DNA from: Alphaproteobacteria bacterium
GTDB taxonomy: Bacteria; Pseudomonadota; Alphaproteobacteria; Micropepsales; Micropepsaceae
Direction: 5' to 3'
DNA length: 64,000 nt
NCBI GenBank assembly: GCA_947473475.1
Contig: CANJBZ010000011.1
Location: 1-64,000, forward strand
Below the pieces are notes generated by a model that worked only from the letters and a program-made list of their open reading frames with translations, was not told the DNA's origin and made no database searches. Below, piece by piece: positions 15,439 through 24,244 of the stretch. The first letter of the stretch is position 1. The number at the start of each line of letters is the position of its first letter. A program made the position numbers and the translations under genes.

Positions 15439-17424
15439 TTACGCGCCCTTCTTCTTGCCCTTATTCAGGCTGCCCGCTTTCACCAGCACATAGGTTCCCG
15501 GCGCATCGCCGATGGGCTTCAATTCGCCATCGCCCGGTTTGGGCGCGGGGATCTTTTCGCCGGCGCGCGTCGACAGCCACGTGTCCCAGGTGGGCCACCA
15601 AGAGCCGGGATGCTCGATGGAGCCTGCCTGCCATTCATCGAAAGACGCCGGCAACGCATCGTTGGTCCAATGCTGGTATTTGTTCGCCGCCGGCGGATTG
15701 ATGACGCCCGCAATATGTCCCGACCCTGACAGCATGTAAGTGACAGGACCGCCAAAAAGCTTTGCGCCCTTGTAGACGGACACGGCGGGGGCGATGTGAT
15801 CCTCTCTCGCGGCCTGAAAGAACACCGGCGTTTTGATCGTCGACAGATTTAGCCGCTCGCCTGCCAAAACCATTTCGGCGCGCGCCAGCGCATTGTCGCG
15901 ATAGCACTGCCTGAGATAGGCGAGGTGCAGCTTCAACGGCATGCGCGTGGTGTCCGAATTCCAATACAGCAGATCGAACGGCACGGGCTCTTTGCCGAGC
16001 AGATAATTGTTCACCACGAACGACCAGATCAGATCGTTGGCCCGCAGCATGTTGAAGGTCATCGCCATCTTGGAGCCTTCAAGCACACCGCCTGCGGCGC
16101 GCATCTGCTTCTCCATGGCTTCAAGCTGCTCGTTGTCGACAAACACCTTCAAGTCGCCGGCTTCTGTGAAATCGGTCTGGGCGGCCAGGAACGTCACGGA
16201 TTTGATCCGGTCCTGATATTTTCCGCTGGCAGCGATGTAGGCCAACGTCGCCGACAGCAGTGTCCCGGCGATGCAATAGCCGATGGCGTTTACTTGCTTC
16301 TGTCCCGTGGCCTTTTCTACCGCGTCCAGCGCCGCGAACACGCCGTCGCGCATATAATCTTCGAAATCCCTCTCCGCGAGCGCGGTGTTGGGATTTACCC
16401 AGGAAACGACGAAGACCGTATAACCGCGCTCTACCGCCCATTTGACGAAGGAATTCTTGGGCTGAAGGTCCAGGATGTAAAACTTGTTGATCCAGGGCGG
16501 AAAAATCAGCAATGGCGTTTCGTAAGCCGTCTCGGTCGTCGGCGTGTATTGCAACAGCTCGAACAGCTCGTTGCGGAACATGACCTTGCCCGGCGTCGTG
16601 GCGATGTCGCGGCCGACGAGGAAATTGTCCGTGGTCTGACGGATGGAAAGCTCGCCTTGGCCGCGTTCCAGATCCGACAAAAGATTGTCGAGGCCGCGGA
16701 CCAGATTGTCGCCGTTGCTGCGCAGCGTCTCGCGCAGCACTTCGGGATTGGTCAGCACGAAATTGGAAGGCGCAATCGCGTCGGCAAATTGCTTAGCATA
16801 GAACAGAGCGCGAGCCTGCTCGCGCTCATCCATGCCTTCGATGCCGCCCACCGTCTTCTGCACCCAATTGGTCGTCAGCAGATAGGACTGCTTGATGAAA
16901 TCGAAGACCTGGTTTTCCTGCCAGTCCTTGTCGCGGAAACGCCGGTCGCCCGCTGCCGGCGCCACGAACGGCTCAACCGAACGGCCCATGGCGCGCTCGG
17001 TCGTCCGCTGCAGCAGATTGAGATAGTCGCGCCAGAGCGCGATTTGCGCGGTGAAGAGTTGGCCTGGATTGGCCGCCATATGCTTCAGCAAACTGTAGAA
17101 CGCGCCCGACATGTTCAGCGGGTCGATCGGGTCCTGGCCGGCGCGCTCCGCCTGGCGGCGCATAAAGTCGGACAGCAAATGCTGGCTCTTCATCGCCACG
17201 CGCGCCATGTTCTGGCCGAACGCATTGGGATCGGTCACGCGGTAGGCAGCGTCCGTGGCCGTGGCCTTCTCCGGTTGCGGTGGTGGTGGAGGAGGAGGAG
17301 GAGGAGGAGGGGGCGGCGGAGCGGCCTCAGCTTTCACATCAGGCGTTTCAACCTTTTCAGCCTGCTTCGCCTTGCTGGTCTTGCTGGCGGCACGTTTGGC
17401 TTTAAGGGGAGATGATTTTGCCAT
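15439..17424 (-). CDS. phaC: Class I poly(3-hydroxyalkanoate) synthase
   Basis: 661 residues from the ATG at 17422-17424 (no strong ribosome site). It polymerises 3-hydroxyacyl-CoA into PHA granules. Lipase-like box GYCIAG with nucleophile Cys near residue 384 (family usual GYCxGG), Asp in REDHIAP and His in SGSGHIAGVINPP complete the triad; the N-terminal PhaC domain (ALWRDYLNLLQRTTERAMG) precedes it. Odd: an N-terminal extension rich in Lys/Ala with 14 consecutive prolines (codons 17278-17319, seven of them identical CCT). No phaA, phaB or phasin gene is adjacent. Confidence 0.95.
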   Translation of the reverse strand: MAKSSPLKAKRAASKTSKAKQAEKVETPDVKAEAAPPPPPPPPPPPPPPQPEKATATDAAYRVTDPNAFGQNMARVAMKSQHLLSDFMRRQAERAGQDPIDPLNMSGAFYSLLKHMAANPGQLFTAQIALWRDYLNLLQRTTERAMGRSVEPFVAPAAGDRRFRDKDWQENQVFDFIKQSYLLTTNWVQKTVGGIEGMDEREQARALFYAKQFADAIAPSNFVLTNPEVLRETLRSNGDNLVRGLDNLLSDLERGQGELSIRQTTDNFLVGRDIATTPGKVMFRNELFELLQYTPTTETAYETPLLIFPPWINKFYILDLQPKNSFVKWAVERGYTVFVVSWVNPNTALAERDFEDYMRDGVFAALDAVEKATGQKQVNAIGYCIAGTLLSATLAYIAASGKYQDRIKSVTFLAAQTDFTEAGDLKVFVDNEQLEAMEKQMRAAGGVLEGSKMAMTFNMLRANDLIWSFVVNNYLLGKEPVPFDLLYWNSDTTRMPLKLHLAYLRQCYRDNALARAEMVLAGERLNLSTIKTPVFFQAAREDHIAPAVSVYKGAKLFGGPVTYMLSGSGHIAGVINPPAANKYQHWTNDALPASFDEWQAGSIEHPGSWWPTWDTWLSTRAGEKIPAPKPGDGELKPIGDAPGTYVLVKAGSLNKGKKKGA

Positions 17425-17605
17425 TGCGATGTCCGAATCCCGGTCTAGGAGCAAATTGCTGCACTTGCGAAATATGGGCTGGAGTGCGCCCGAACAAAAG
17501 GGCAAATCTCTCTTTCAAGACCCTTAACCGTGTTGGAAGGACAAGCGCACGCCGGTATATGCTGCTCTGACCGGGGCAATGAGGCTGATTCGGAAGGCTT
17601 TTGCG

Positions 17606-17923
17606 GTGAATAGGGTGCGGAACAGCAGCGAGACAGGCTTCGGGGCGCGATTTTTTGCCCCGCTGATCCTGCTTGCGCTTGCCGCCTGTTCGAGTCTGCC
17701 GGCCATCGGCGGCTCGCCGCTGCCGCCAGACCCCGACTCCGCGGGGCCGGTCTACCGCGATCTGGCCGACATACCCGATCCACCGGCGATAACGGCGCAT
17801 TCGGCCAACGAAACGACCATCGGAACCCTGACTGACGATCGAGCTAAAACGGCGCAGGCCGCCCAGGACCTGCGCCGTCAAACCTTTATGCAGCCCGATT
17901 CGAACACGCAGCCAGGATTTTAG
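17606..17923 (+). CDS. Small lipoprotein of unknown function
   Basis: 105 residues from a GTG at 17606 with GGAAGG eight bases upstream; an ATG at 17579 would lengthen the N-terminus without a ribosome site. A hydrophobic segment ends in the lipobox LAAC, predicting an acylated Cys. The mature part is short, Pro/Asp/Ala-rich and probably disordered. No family recognised. It is 3 bases upstream of the aminotransferase gene and probably in the same transcript. Confidence 0.7.
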   Translation: MNRVRNSSETGFGARFFAPLILLALAACSSLPAIGGSPLPPDPDSAGPVYRDLADIPDPPAITAHSANETTIGTLTDDRAKTAQAAQDLRRQTFMQPDSNTQPGF

Positions 17924-17926
17924 GTC

Positions 17927-19141
17927 ATGAAAACCGAATTTCACCGTATCAGCCGCCTGCCGCCTTACGTCTTCGAGCAGGTCAACAAGCTCAAAGCCGA
18001 AGCCCGCGCCCGCGGTGAGGACATCATCGATTTCGGCATGGGCAATCCCGATATGCCGACCCCCCAGCATATCGTCGAAAAGCTGATCGAGACTGCCCGC
18101 GATCCGCGATCCAACCGCTACTCGGCCTCACGCGGCATCAAGGGCTTACGCCGCGCCATGGCCGGCTATTACCAGCGCCGCTTCGGGGTCGAGCTGGACC
18201 CGGACAGCGAAGTCATAGCCACCTTGGGCTCGAAGGAGGGCTTCGCCAATCTGGCGCAGGCCATCACCGCGCCCGGCGATGTGGTGCTGGTGCCCAATCC
18301 CGCCTATCCGATCCATGCCTTTGGCTTCATTCTGGCCGGTGCTGCGATACGGCACGTGCCCGCCCCGACGCCCGAGGAGTTCCTGAGCCGGGCCGCGGCT
18401 GCCGTGCATTTGTCGCAGCCATCGCCGTTGGCCCTGGTGGTGAATTATCCGTCCAACCCGACGGCTCAGATGGTCGAACTCGACTTCTATAAAGAGGTCG
18501 TGGCGCTGGCCAAAAAGCACAGCATGTGGGTGCTGTCGGACTGCGCCTATGCCGACACCTATTTTGACGATGCGATCAAGCCGCCGTCTATTCTTCAGGT
18601 GGAAGGGGCCAAGGATATCGCCATCGAATTCCAGTCGCTGTCCAAGACCTATGCCATGCCCGGCTGGCGCATGGGCTTTGCAGCCGGAAACAAGACGCTG
18701 ATTGCGGCGTTGGGGCGGATCAAATCCTATTTGGATTATGGCGCCTACACGCCGATTCAGGTGGCGGCGACGGCTGCGCTCAACGGTCCGCAGGATTGCG
18801 CCGACGAAATCCGCGCCATCTATCGCTCGCGCCGTGATGTTCTGGTCGAAAGCATGGCGCGCGCTGGTTGGGACATACCAAGCCCGGCTGCGACCATGTT
18901 TGCCTGGGCGCCGATTCCCGAACAGTTCCGTCAGGCCGGGTCGATGGAATTCGCCAAACAGATGCTCATCGAAGCCAAGGTCGCGGTGTCGCCGGGAATC
19001 GGCTTTGGCGAATATGGCGAAGGCTATGTCCGTATCGCTCTGGTCGAAAACGAGCAGCGCATCCGGCAGGCTGCCCGCAATGTGCGCCGTTTCCTGGGCG
19101 ATGTGGGACGCAACTCCAAAGGGATGGAAGCGGCGAAATGA
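17927..19141 (+). CDS. Class I/II aminotransferase (LL-DAP aminotransferase/AlaC-like)
   Basis: 404 residues. PLP-dependent fold type I: IIDFGMGNPDMPTP, RYSASRGIKGLRRAM, VVNYPSNPTAQM, and the PLP lysine in FQSLSKTYAMPGWRMGFAAG (about residue 239). Closest in pattern to the AlaC/YfdZ and LL-diaminopimelate aminotransferase group. The position directly before hom, with a 4-base overlap, is typical in alphaproteobacteria and suggests an amino acid of the aspartate family or glutamate-pyruvate transamination. Confidence 0.92.
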   Translation: MKTEFHRISRLPPYVFEQVNKLKAEARARGEDIIDFGMGNPDMPTPQHIVEKLIETARDPRSNRYSASRGIKGLRRAMAGYYQRRFGVELDPDSEVIATLGSKEGFANLAQAITAPGDVVLVPNPAYPIHAFGFILAGAAIRHVPAPTPEEFLSRAAAAVHLSQPSPLALVVNYPSNPTAQMVELDFYKEVVALAKKHSMWVLSDCAYADTYFDDAIKPPSILQVEGAKDIAIEFQSLSKTYAMPGWRMGFAAGNKTLIAALGRIKSYLDYGAYTPIQVAATAALNGPQDCADEIRAIYRSRRDVLVESMARAGWDIPSPAATMFAWAPIPEQFRQAGSMEFAKQMLIEAKVAVSPGIGFGEYGEGYVRIALVENEQRIRQAARNVRRFLGDVGRNSKGMEAAK

Positions 19142-20430
19142 CGGGTGAGCTGCGAGTGGGCCTTGCGGGTCTTGGAACCGTCGGAGCGGGCGTGGCGAAG
19201 GTGCTGTTTGGCAACGCCCAAAACCTCGAATGGCGCGCCGGGCGCGGCATTGCCCTGACGGCGGTGTCTGCGCGCGAACGGAAAAAGGACCGGGGCGTCG
19301 ATCTCTCAGCGATTCCGTTCGAGAACAATCCACTCGCGATTGCCGAACGGCCCGATGTGGACGTGGTCGTCGAATTGATCGGCGGCGAGGAAGGCGTGGC
19401 CCGTGCCCTCGTGGAAAGCGCGTTGCGAGCCAAGAAGCACGTTGTCACCGCCAACAAAGCTCTTCTGGCGCGTCATGGCGCTGTCTTGGCGGGGCTGGCC
19501 GAGCGCAACGGCGTGTCTCTAAAATTCGAGGCCGCCATCTGCGGTGGCATTCCCATCGTCAAAGCGCTGCGCGAGGGCTTGATCGCCTACGAGATTTCGG
19601 CGATCCGCGGCATTTTGAATGGCACCTGCAACTTCATCCTGACCCAAATGGAGGCAACGGGGCGGCCCTTCGCCGAGGTACTGGCTGAAGCGCAACGGCT
19701 TGGCTATGCGGAAGCGGACCCCACCCTGGACATTGGCGGCGGCGACACCGCGCACAAGTTGACGCTGCTCGCCAGCCTTGCCTTCGGGACAGTGCCCGAT
19801 TTGGACGGGGTGGCGATGACGGGTATCGACAAGGTCAGCCCGGCCGACATCGCCTTCGCCGGTGAGTTTGGTTACCGCATCAAACTGCTGGGCGTCGCGC
19901 GGCGGACTGCGAACGGCATCGAGCAAGTGGTTCACCCCGCCATGGTGCCGGCGCGCACGCCGCTGGCGGACGTGGAATCCAGTTTCAACGCGGTTTCGGC
20001 CGATGCCGGGGAAGCCGGCAGGTTTTTCTTCCAGGGGTGTGGGGCCGGACAGGGGCCGACCGCTTCCGCCGTCCTCTCGGATATCGCGGATGTGGCGCGG
20101 GGCGCCTTCGGCCCGGCATTCGGCCGCCCGGCAGAAGAATTGGAGCGTGGTAAACGCGAGCCCGCCGAGGCGCGGAAGAGCGCCTATTACATGCGCTTCC
20201 AGGTGCTCGATGTGCCTGGCGTTATGGCGGAAATTTCCCGGCATTTGGCCAACGAAATGGTTTCCATCGAGAGCATGATCCAGCGCGGCCGGGCGCCGGG
20301 CGAGCCGGTCGCGATCGTCATGATCACCCATGAAGCGCAGCATGTTGCTGTCGTTCGCGCCTTGCAGGCCATTGCGGCGTCGGACAAAGTTTGCGAAACG
20401 CCGTGCATGATTCCCATGGAAGCCGCGTAA
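19138..20430 (+). CDS. hom: Homoserine dehydrogenase
   Basis: 430 residues from ATG 19138, which overlaps the aminotransferase stop. Reduces aspartate semialdehyde to homoserine for Met, Thr and Ile. N-terminal NAD(P) motif GLAGLGTVGAGVAKVL, HVVTANKALLA (catalytic Lys region), ICGGIPIVKALREGL, GILNGTCNFILT and GYAEADPTLDIGGGDTAHKL are all present. The C-terminal ACT domain (about residues 350-430, MRFQVLDVPGVMAEIS) indicates feedback control, usually by threonine. Confidence 0.96.
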   Translation: MTGELRVGLAGLGTVGAGVAKVLFGNAQNLEWRAGRGIALTAVSARERKKDRGVDLSAIPFENNPLAIAERPDVDVVVELIGGEEGVARALVESALRAKKHVVTANKALLARHGAVLAGLAERNGVSLKFEAAICGGIPIVKALREGLIAYEISAIRGILNGTCNFILTQMEATGRPFAEVLAEAQRLGYAEADPTLDIGGGDTAHKLTLLASLAFGTVPDLDGVAMTGIDKVSPADIAFAGEFGYRIKLLGVARRTANGIEQVVHPAMVPARTPLADVESSFNAVSADAGEAGRFFFQGCGAGQGPTASAVLSDIADVARGAFGPAFGRPAEELERGKREPAEARKSAYYMRFQVLDVPGVMAEISRHLANEMVSIESMIQRGRAPGEPVAIVMITHEAQHVAVVRALQAIAASDKVCETPCMIPMEAA

Positions 20431-20483
20431 TGCTGGCGTCGCGGATAAAGCGATAAGCTCGGCGGCAATTAGGAGCGAGTCGT

Positions 20484-21446
20484 ATGTCCCGTCCTTTAGA
20501 TCGTATTCTGGCGCTGGAAGCAGTGCGCGTCACGGAAGCTGCCGCCATACGGGCTTTCAAGCTGGCCGGACGCGGTGACGAACATGCCGCCGACCAAGCC
20601 GCCGTCGAAGGTATGCGCTGGGCGTTCAACCTGCTGCCCATCGATGGAACCGTGGTAATCGGCGAAGGCGAGCGCGACGAAGCGCCGATGCTGTTCATCG
20701 GTGAGAAAGTCGGCGCGGGCGGTCTGAAGGTGGACATCGCCCTCGACCCGCTGGAGGGCACCACGCTCTGCGCCAAGGCGCTGCCCAACGCGATTGCCGT
20801 TATGGCCATGGCCGAAGCCGGAACGCTGCTGAACGCGCCGGATGTGTACATGGATAAGATCGCCATCGGTCCGGGTTTTCCCGAAGGCCTCATCGATCTG
20901 GATGCCGAGCCGGCGGACAACATCATAGCCCTGGCCAAGGCCAAGGGTATTAAGCCCGAGCTTATCCACGCGCTCATTTTGGATCGGCCCCGGCATGAGA
21001 AGATCATCGCCAGCGTCCGCAAGGTCGGCGCGTCCGTACACTTGATCCCCGACGGCGACGTTGCCGGCGTCATCGCCACCACGGAGCCGGAAACCACCGG
21101 AATCGACATTTACATCGGCCAGGGCGGTGCGCCGGAAGGCGTGCTGGCGGCAGCGGCCCTTCGCTGCGTCGGCGGCCAGCTTCAGACGCGCCTGGTGTTC
21201 CGCAATGACAACGAACGCGGCCGCGCCGAGCGTTTGGGCATCCGTGATCTGAACCGTAAGTATCTCCTGACCGACCTCGCCTCGGGCGACGTGGTCTTCT
21301 CGGCGACGGGCGTGACCAACGGTTCGATGCTGGAAGGCGTGCGCATTTTCCCGACCTATGTCACCACGCATTCGGTTGTGATGCGCTCGGCGACCAAGAC
21401 GGTGCGCTGGATCAAGATGCGCCACCCCATAGAAAATCTTGGTTGA
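20484..21446 (+). CDS. glpX: Class II fructose-1,6-bisphosphatase
   Basis: 320 residues. Gluconeogenic phosphatase of the GlpX family, metal-dependent. Motifs: RVTEAAAIRAFKLAGRGDE, INLLPIDGTVVIGEGERDEAPM-type metal site, DIALDPLEGTTLCAKALPN, YIGQGGAPEGVLAAAAL. TAGGAG lies upstream of the ATG. It is 53 bases after hom and overlaps recJ by 8 bases, the standard alphaproteobacterial arrangement. Confidence 0.96.
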   Translation: MSRPLDRILALEAVRVTEAAAIRAFKLAGRGDEHAADQAAVEGMRWAFNLLPIDGTVVIGEGERDEAPMLFIGEKVGAGGLKVDIALDPLEGTTLCAKALPNAIAVMAMAEAGTLLNAPDVYMDKIAIGPGFPEGLIDLDAEPADNIIALAKAKGIKPELIHALILDRPRHEKIIASVRKVGASVHLIPDGDVAGVIATTEPETTGIDIYIGQGGAPEGVLAAAALRCVGGQLQTRLVFRNDNERGRAERLGIRDLNRKYLLTDLASGDVVFSATGVTNGSMLEGVRIFPTYVTTHSVVMRSATKTVRWIKMRHPIENLG

Positions 21447-23280
21447 AGCACGCGCACAGGTTTTTGCTCCGGCCTTGGCGCCGGACCTGGTGAATGAAGC
21501 TGCCGCGCCCCTTGCGCTGGGCGTGGCGTCATCGTTTTCCGGTCGTCCCTGGCGTTTTCGTCCCTTTGACGAAGAGATTGCGCGCGGGTTGGAGCTTTCC
21601 GGACTAAGCGCAGGTCTGGCGCAGCTTCTGGCATCGCGTGGCGTGACCTCCGAAACGGTCGCCGCCTTTCTTGACCCACGGCTGAAGACACAGCTGCCCG
21701 ATCCGCATCTGTTGGCGCATATGGAACGGGCAAGCGCGCGTTTCGCCGACGCCATCGCGAGCGGCGAGACCATCGCGGTGCTCGGCGATTACGATGTGGA
21801 TGGCGCCTGCGCGGCGGCCGTGCTGCTGCGCTATTTGCGCGGGCTCGGGCGCGCACCATTGCTGTACGTGCCGGACCGCATGCGCGAGGGGTATGGGCCG
21901 TCTGCCGCGGCGGCACGGTCGCTGCGAGCGCAAGGGGCAACGCTGCTCGTCACGGTGGATTGTGGCGCAGCGTCCCATGACGCGATGGCGGCGGCGAGCG
22001 CCTGCGGCCTCGATGCGATCGTACTCGATCATCACGCGGTCGAAACCAATCCGCCGGCATACGCGCACGTGAATCCCAACGGGCCGGACGATGTATCCGG
22101 TGTCGGCTACGTCTGTGCGGCGGGTTTGGCGTTTCTGTTTCTCATCGCCGTGCAGCGTCATTTACGCAACCGTGGCTGGTTCGCCGCGCAAGGCATCGCC
22201 GAATCCGATCTGCTGAATTTGCTCGATATTGTGGCCCTTGCGACCATCGCCGATGTGGTGCCGCTGGTGGGCGTTAACCGCGCCCTGGTGCGGCAGGGTC
22301 TGAAGATGTTGCAGCGGCTGGAGCGTCCCGGCCTCGCCGCGCTGGCACGGCTGGCCTCGGCACAGCCGCCTTTTACGGCCTACCATCTGGGCTTTTTGTT
22401 CGGGCCGCGCATCAATGCCGGGGGGCGTGTCGGGCGCTGCGATCTGGGTGCGCGCTTGCTTGCCAGCGACGATCCGGCGGAAGCCGACGTGCTGGCGCTG
22501 GAACTCGACAACCACAATCGCGAACGCCAAGCCCTGGAGGCGATGATCCTTGAATCGGCGCATGCCATGGCCCTGTCGCAAGCCGACAACCCCTTCGTGC
22601 TGGTGCATGGCGACGGCTGGCACGCGGGTGTGGTGGGTATCGTGGCGGGCCGCTTGAAGGACCGCCACGCCAAGCCGGCCCTGGTCGCTGGATTTGAGGA
22701 CAACGCGCCGGATGGGATTGCGCGCGGTTCGGGGCGTTCGGTGCCGGGTGTCGATCTGGGCGCCATCATTCGCAGGGCGCACTCCGAAGGGCTGTTGGAA
22801 ACCGGCGGTGGCCACGCCATGGCGGCCGGTTTTTCTGTCCGTCGCAGCCGGATGGCGGCGTTCAGGGAATACTTGGCAGGCTCAATGGAGCCTCAGAGCG
22901 GGGCGATTGCCTTGGCCAGAGAACTGATGGCTGACGGGCTTGTGTCGGCGGCCGGCGCTACGTTCAAATTGATGGAAGAATTGGACCGGGCAGGGCCGTA
23001 CGGCTCCGGTCACCCCGAGCCGGTCTTTGTGATTCCGGACGTCCTGCTGGTCTATGCGGGCGTCGTGGGCGCCAACCATTTGCGTCTGAGGGTGGTCGGC
23101 CGAGACGGGCAGGGGATTGGGGCTATCGCGTTCCGGGCGGCCAATACCCCGCTTGGACAGCGCCTGTTGAAAGCCCGAGGTTCCCGGGTACATCTGGCCG
23201 GCAGGCTGAAGCAGGACGAATACGAGGGAAACAGCAAAATCGAGCTGCACCTCGAAGACGCCGCCCCCGCCGAGATGTGA
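21439..23280 (+). CDS. recJ: Single-stranded-DNA-specific exonuclease RecJ
   Basis: Up to 613 residues. The start is unsettled: TTG at 21439 (overlapping glpX) or GTG at 21490. A 5'-3' exonuclease of the DHH family acting in recombination and mismatch repair. DHH motifs: VLGDYDVDGACAAAVLLRYL, VTVDCGAAS, LDHHAVETNPP, GPRINAGGRVGRCDLG, and the C-terminal DHHA1 element GGGHAMAAGFS. The N-terminal RecJ extension and C-terminal OB-like domain are present, so the gene is full length. Confidence 0.95.
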   Translation: MVEARAQVFAPALAPDLVNEAAAPLALGVASSFSGRPWRFRPFDEEIARGLELSGLSAGLAQLLASRGVTSETVAAFLDPRLKTQLPDPHLLAHMERASARFADAIASGETIAVLGDYDVDGACAAAVLLRYLRGLGRAPLLYVPDRMREGYGPSAAAARSLRAQGATLLVTVDCGAASHDAMAAASACGLDAIVLDHHAVETNPPAYAHVNPNGPDDVSGVGYVCAAGLAFLFLIAVQRHLRNRGWFAAQGIAESDLLNLLDIVALATIADVVPLVGVNRALVRQGLKMLQRLERPGLAALARLASAQPPFTAYHLGFLFGPRINAGGRVGRCDLGARLLASDDPAEADVLALELDNHNRERQALEAMILESAHAMALSQADNPFVLVHGDGWHAGVVGIVAGRLKDRHAKPALVAGFEDNAPDGIARGSGRSVPGVDLGAIIRRAHSEGLLETGGGHAMAAGFSVRRSRMAAFREYLAGSMEPQSGAIALARELMADGLVSAAGATFKLMEELDRAGPYGSGHPEPVFVIPDVLLVYAGVVGANHLRLRVVGRDGQGIGAIAFRAANTPLGQRLLKARGSRVHLAGRLKQDEYEGNSKIELHLEDAAPAEM

Positions 23281-23345
23281 TCCTCCCCTGCGGAGCAAAG
23301 CGCAGCGGGGGAGGGGGACCACGAAGTGGTGGAGGGGGCGACCAC
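23281..23345. repeat. Dispersed two-hairpin intergenic repeat, copy 2
   Basis: Starts at the recJ stop. CCTCCCCTGCG pairs imperfectly with CGCAGCGGGGGAGG, followed by CCAC-GAA-GTGG and a GGAGGGGGCGA block shared with the copies near 6081, 58988 and 59985. Confidence 0.7.
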
Positions 23346-23388
23346 CGCTCTGCCTTCCGCATGGGCCGGTGCCGCGCGATAACGCCGC

Positions 23389-23417
23389 TTGCCTTCGCGA
23401 GGTCCCGCCTTTAAGAC
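23389..23417 (+). promoter_or_regulatory. Possible tRNA-Glu promoter
   Basis: TTGCCT (23389-23394) and TAAGAC (23412-23417) with a 17-base spacer; the tRNA begins 23 bases downstream. Confidence 0.4.
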
Positions 23418-23439
23418 GCGGTCCTCCGACGTTGGACCA

Positions 23440-23514
23440 GCGCCCTTCGTCTATCGGTTAGGACTCAAGATTTTCAATCTTGCAAGAGGGGTTCGACTCC
23501 CCTAGGGCGCGCCA
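23440..23514 (+). tRNA. tRNA-Glu (anticodon TTC)
   Basis: 75 bases including an encoded CCA. Acceptor stem GCGCCCT pairs with AGGGCGC; anticodon stem CAAGA/TCTTG holds the loop TTTTCAA with anticodon TTC; T arm is GAGGGG-TTCGACT-CCCCT-like. It follows a promoter-like sequence and precedes gene remnants by 11 bases. Confidence 0.96.
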
Positions 23515-23524
23515 CTGCCAATTC

Positions 23525-23701
23525 TCACGCAGCTTGGATCGAACCGATAAATTCGCTGAATTCGGCGCCGACGACAGAGGCGTCCTTGGCGAGATTGTCG
23601 GCTGCGGTGAGGACGCTGGCGGCGGCATCGTTCGCCGCTGCTGCCGCCGGTTCCAGTCCCGCGATATTGCCTGTCACAGCCTGCGTTCCCGCCGCGGCGT
23701 C
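23525..23701 (-). pseudogene. Remnant of a methyl-accepting chemotaxis protein C-terminus
   Basis: The minus-strand frame reads AAAGTQAVTGNIAGLEPAA and ends in EFSEFIGSIQAA before a TGA at 23525-23527. This matches the extreme C-terminus of MCP signalling domains (GTQEVxxNIxGV, then a short linker and a final amphipathic tail). Only about 58 residues remain; the hairpin tip and sensory domain are missing and upstream sequence in this frame is unrelated. It cannot function as a receptor. Confidence 0.65.
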
Positions 23702-23718
23702 GCGCTGAAGCGGTCCAG

Positions 23719-23877
23719 TTACTGGGACCGCTGCGGACGTTTCAAGTCGTACTCAATCTGATCGGCGAGAATGCGCCATTGCTCGGCGATGGCCATGTAG
23801 GCATCGCGTAAGCTTGCGTCTTCTCAGGGCTCAGCGAGGTGCATCGCGTCCAACGCGCCCTGACGGTATAAATCCAT
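23719..23877 (-). pseudogene. Short gene with an in-frame stop
   Basis: A 53-codon frame from an ATG at 23875-23877 to TAA at 23719-23721 is broken by TGA at codon 18. The halves read MDLYRQGALDAMHLAEP and EDASLRDAYMAIAEQW-RILADQIEYDL. The second half resembles the helical core of small alphaproteobacterial proteins annotated as hypothetical. A single base change (for example CGA to TGA) would explain the break. Adjacent to the MCP remnant, in the same orientation. Confidence 0.5.
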
Positions 23878-24001
23878 TTGTTTGGGTGTACAGAAGGCGG
23901 ATTGCGTTCTCATGGTCCACCACAACACCAGAGCTGTCAGTGGAGCCTAACACACGTTGCGCCCGGTCAGGCAAGCTTAGCCCTATAGTGGACGGCGCCT
24001 G

Positions 24002-24226
24002 CTAATGCCGTGTGGCGACGGGCAGGCTGAGCTTGACCGCGATCTGGCTGGCTCTGACGCGCATGTCCCGCGCTTTCTTGCGCAAGGAGTGGGAAAGTTT
24101 CAGGTCGACGGAATTGGCAACCCGCACCTCGTTGGCCAGGGCATCGCGTTCATAGAAGGAGGCAACCTGACGTCTCGTACGTTTGATGCCATCTATCTTA
24201 TGCGCGTTCATGAGGGGGGACGCCAC
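24002..24226 (-). CDS. Doubtful small basic protein
   Basis: A 74-residue frame, Lys/Arg-rich and helical in its middle (VDLKLSHSLRKKARDMRVRA), no recognised family and no ribosome site before the start. It lies just downstream of the OmpA-like lipoprotein gene in the same orientation. It may be a remnant or not coding at all; 23880-24001 holds nothing recognisable. Confidence 0.25.
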   Translation of the reverse strand: MASPLMNAHKIDGIKRTRRQVASFYERDALANEVRVANSVDLKLSHSLRKKARDMRVRASQIAVKLSLPVATRH

Positions 24227-24244
24227 GCGTATGTGAGGAGGACA

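Noticed and set aside
15925-17415. Long open frame on the plus strand opposite phaC (about 496 codons)
   Set aside because: It is the antisense of a confident PHA synthase gene, Arg/His-rich with no domain; GC-rich codon bias opens such frames.
23719-23877. In-frame TGA read as selenocysteine
   Set aside because: No SECIS-like hairpin is evident just after the codon and the small protein has no redox motif; a nonsense mutation is simpler.
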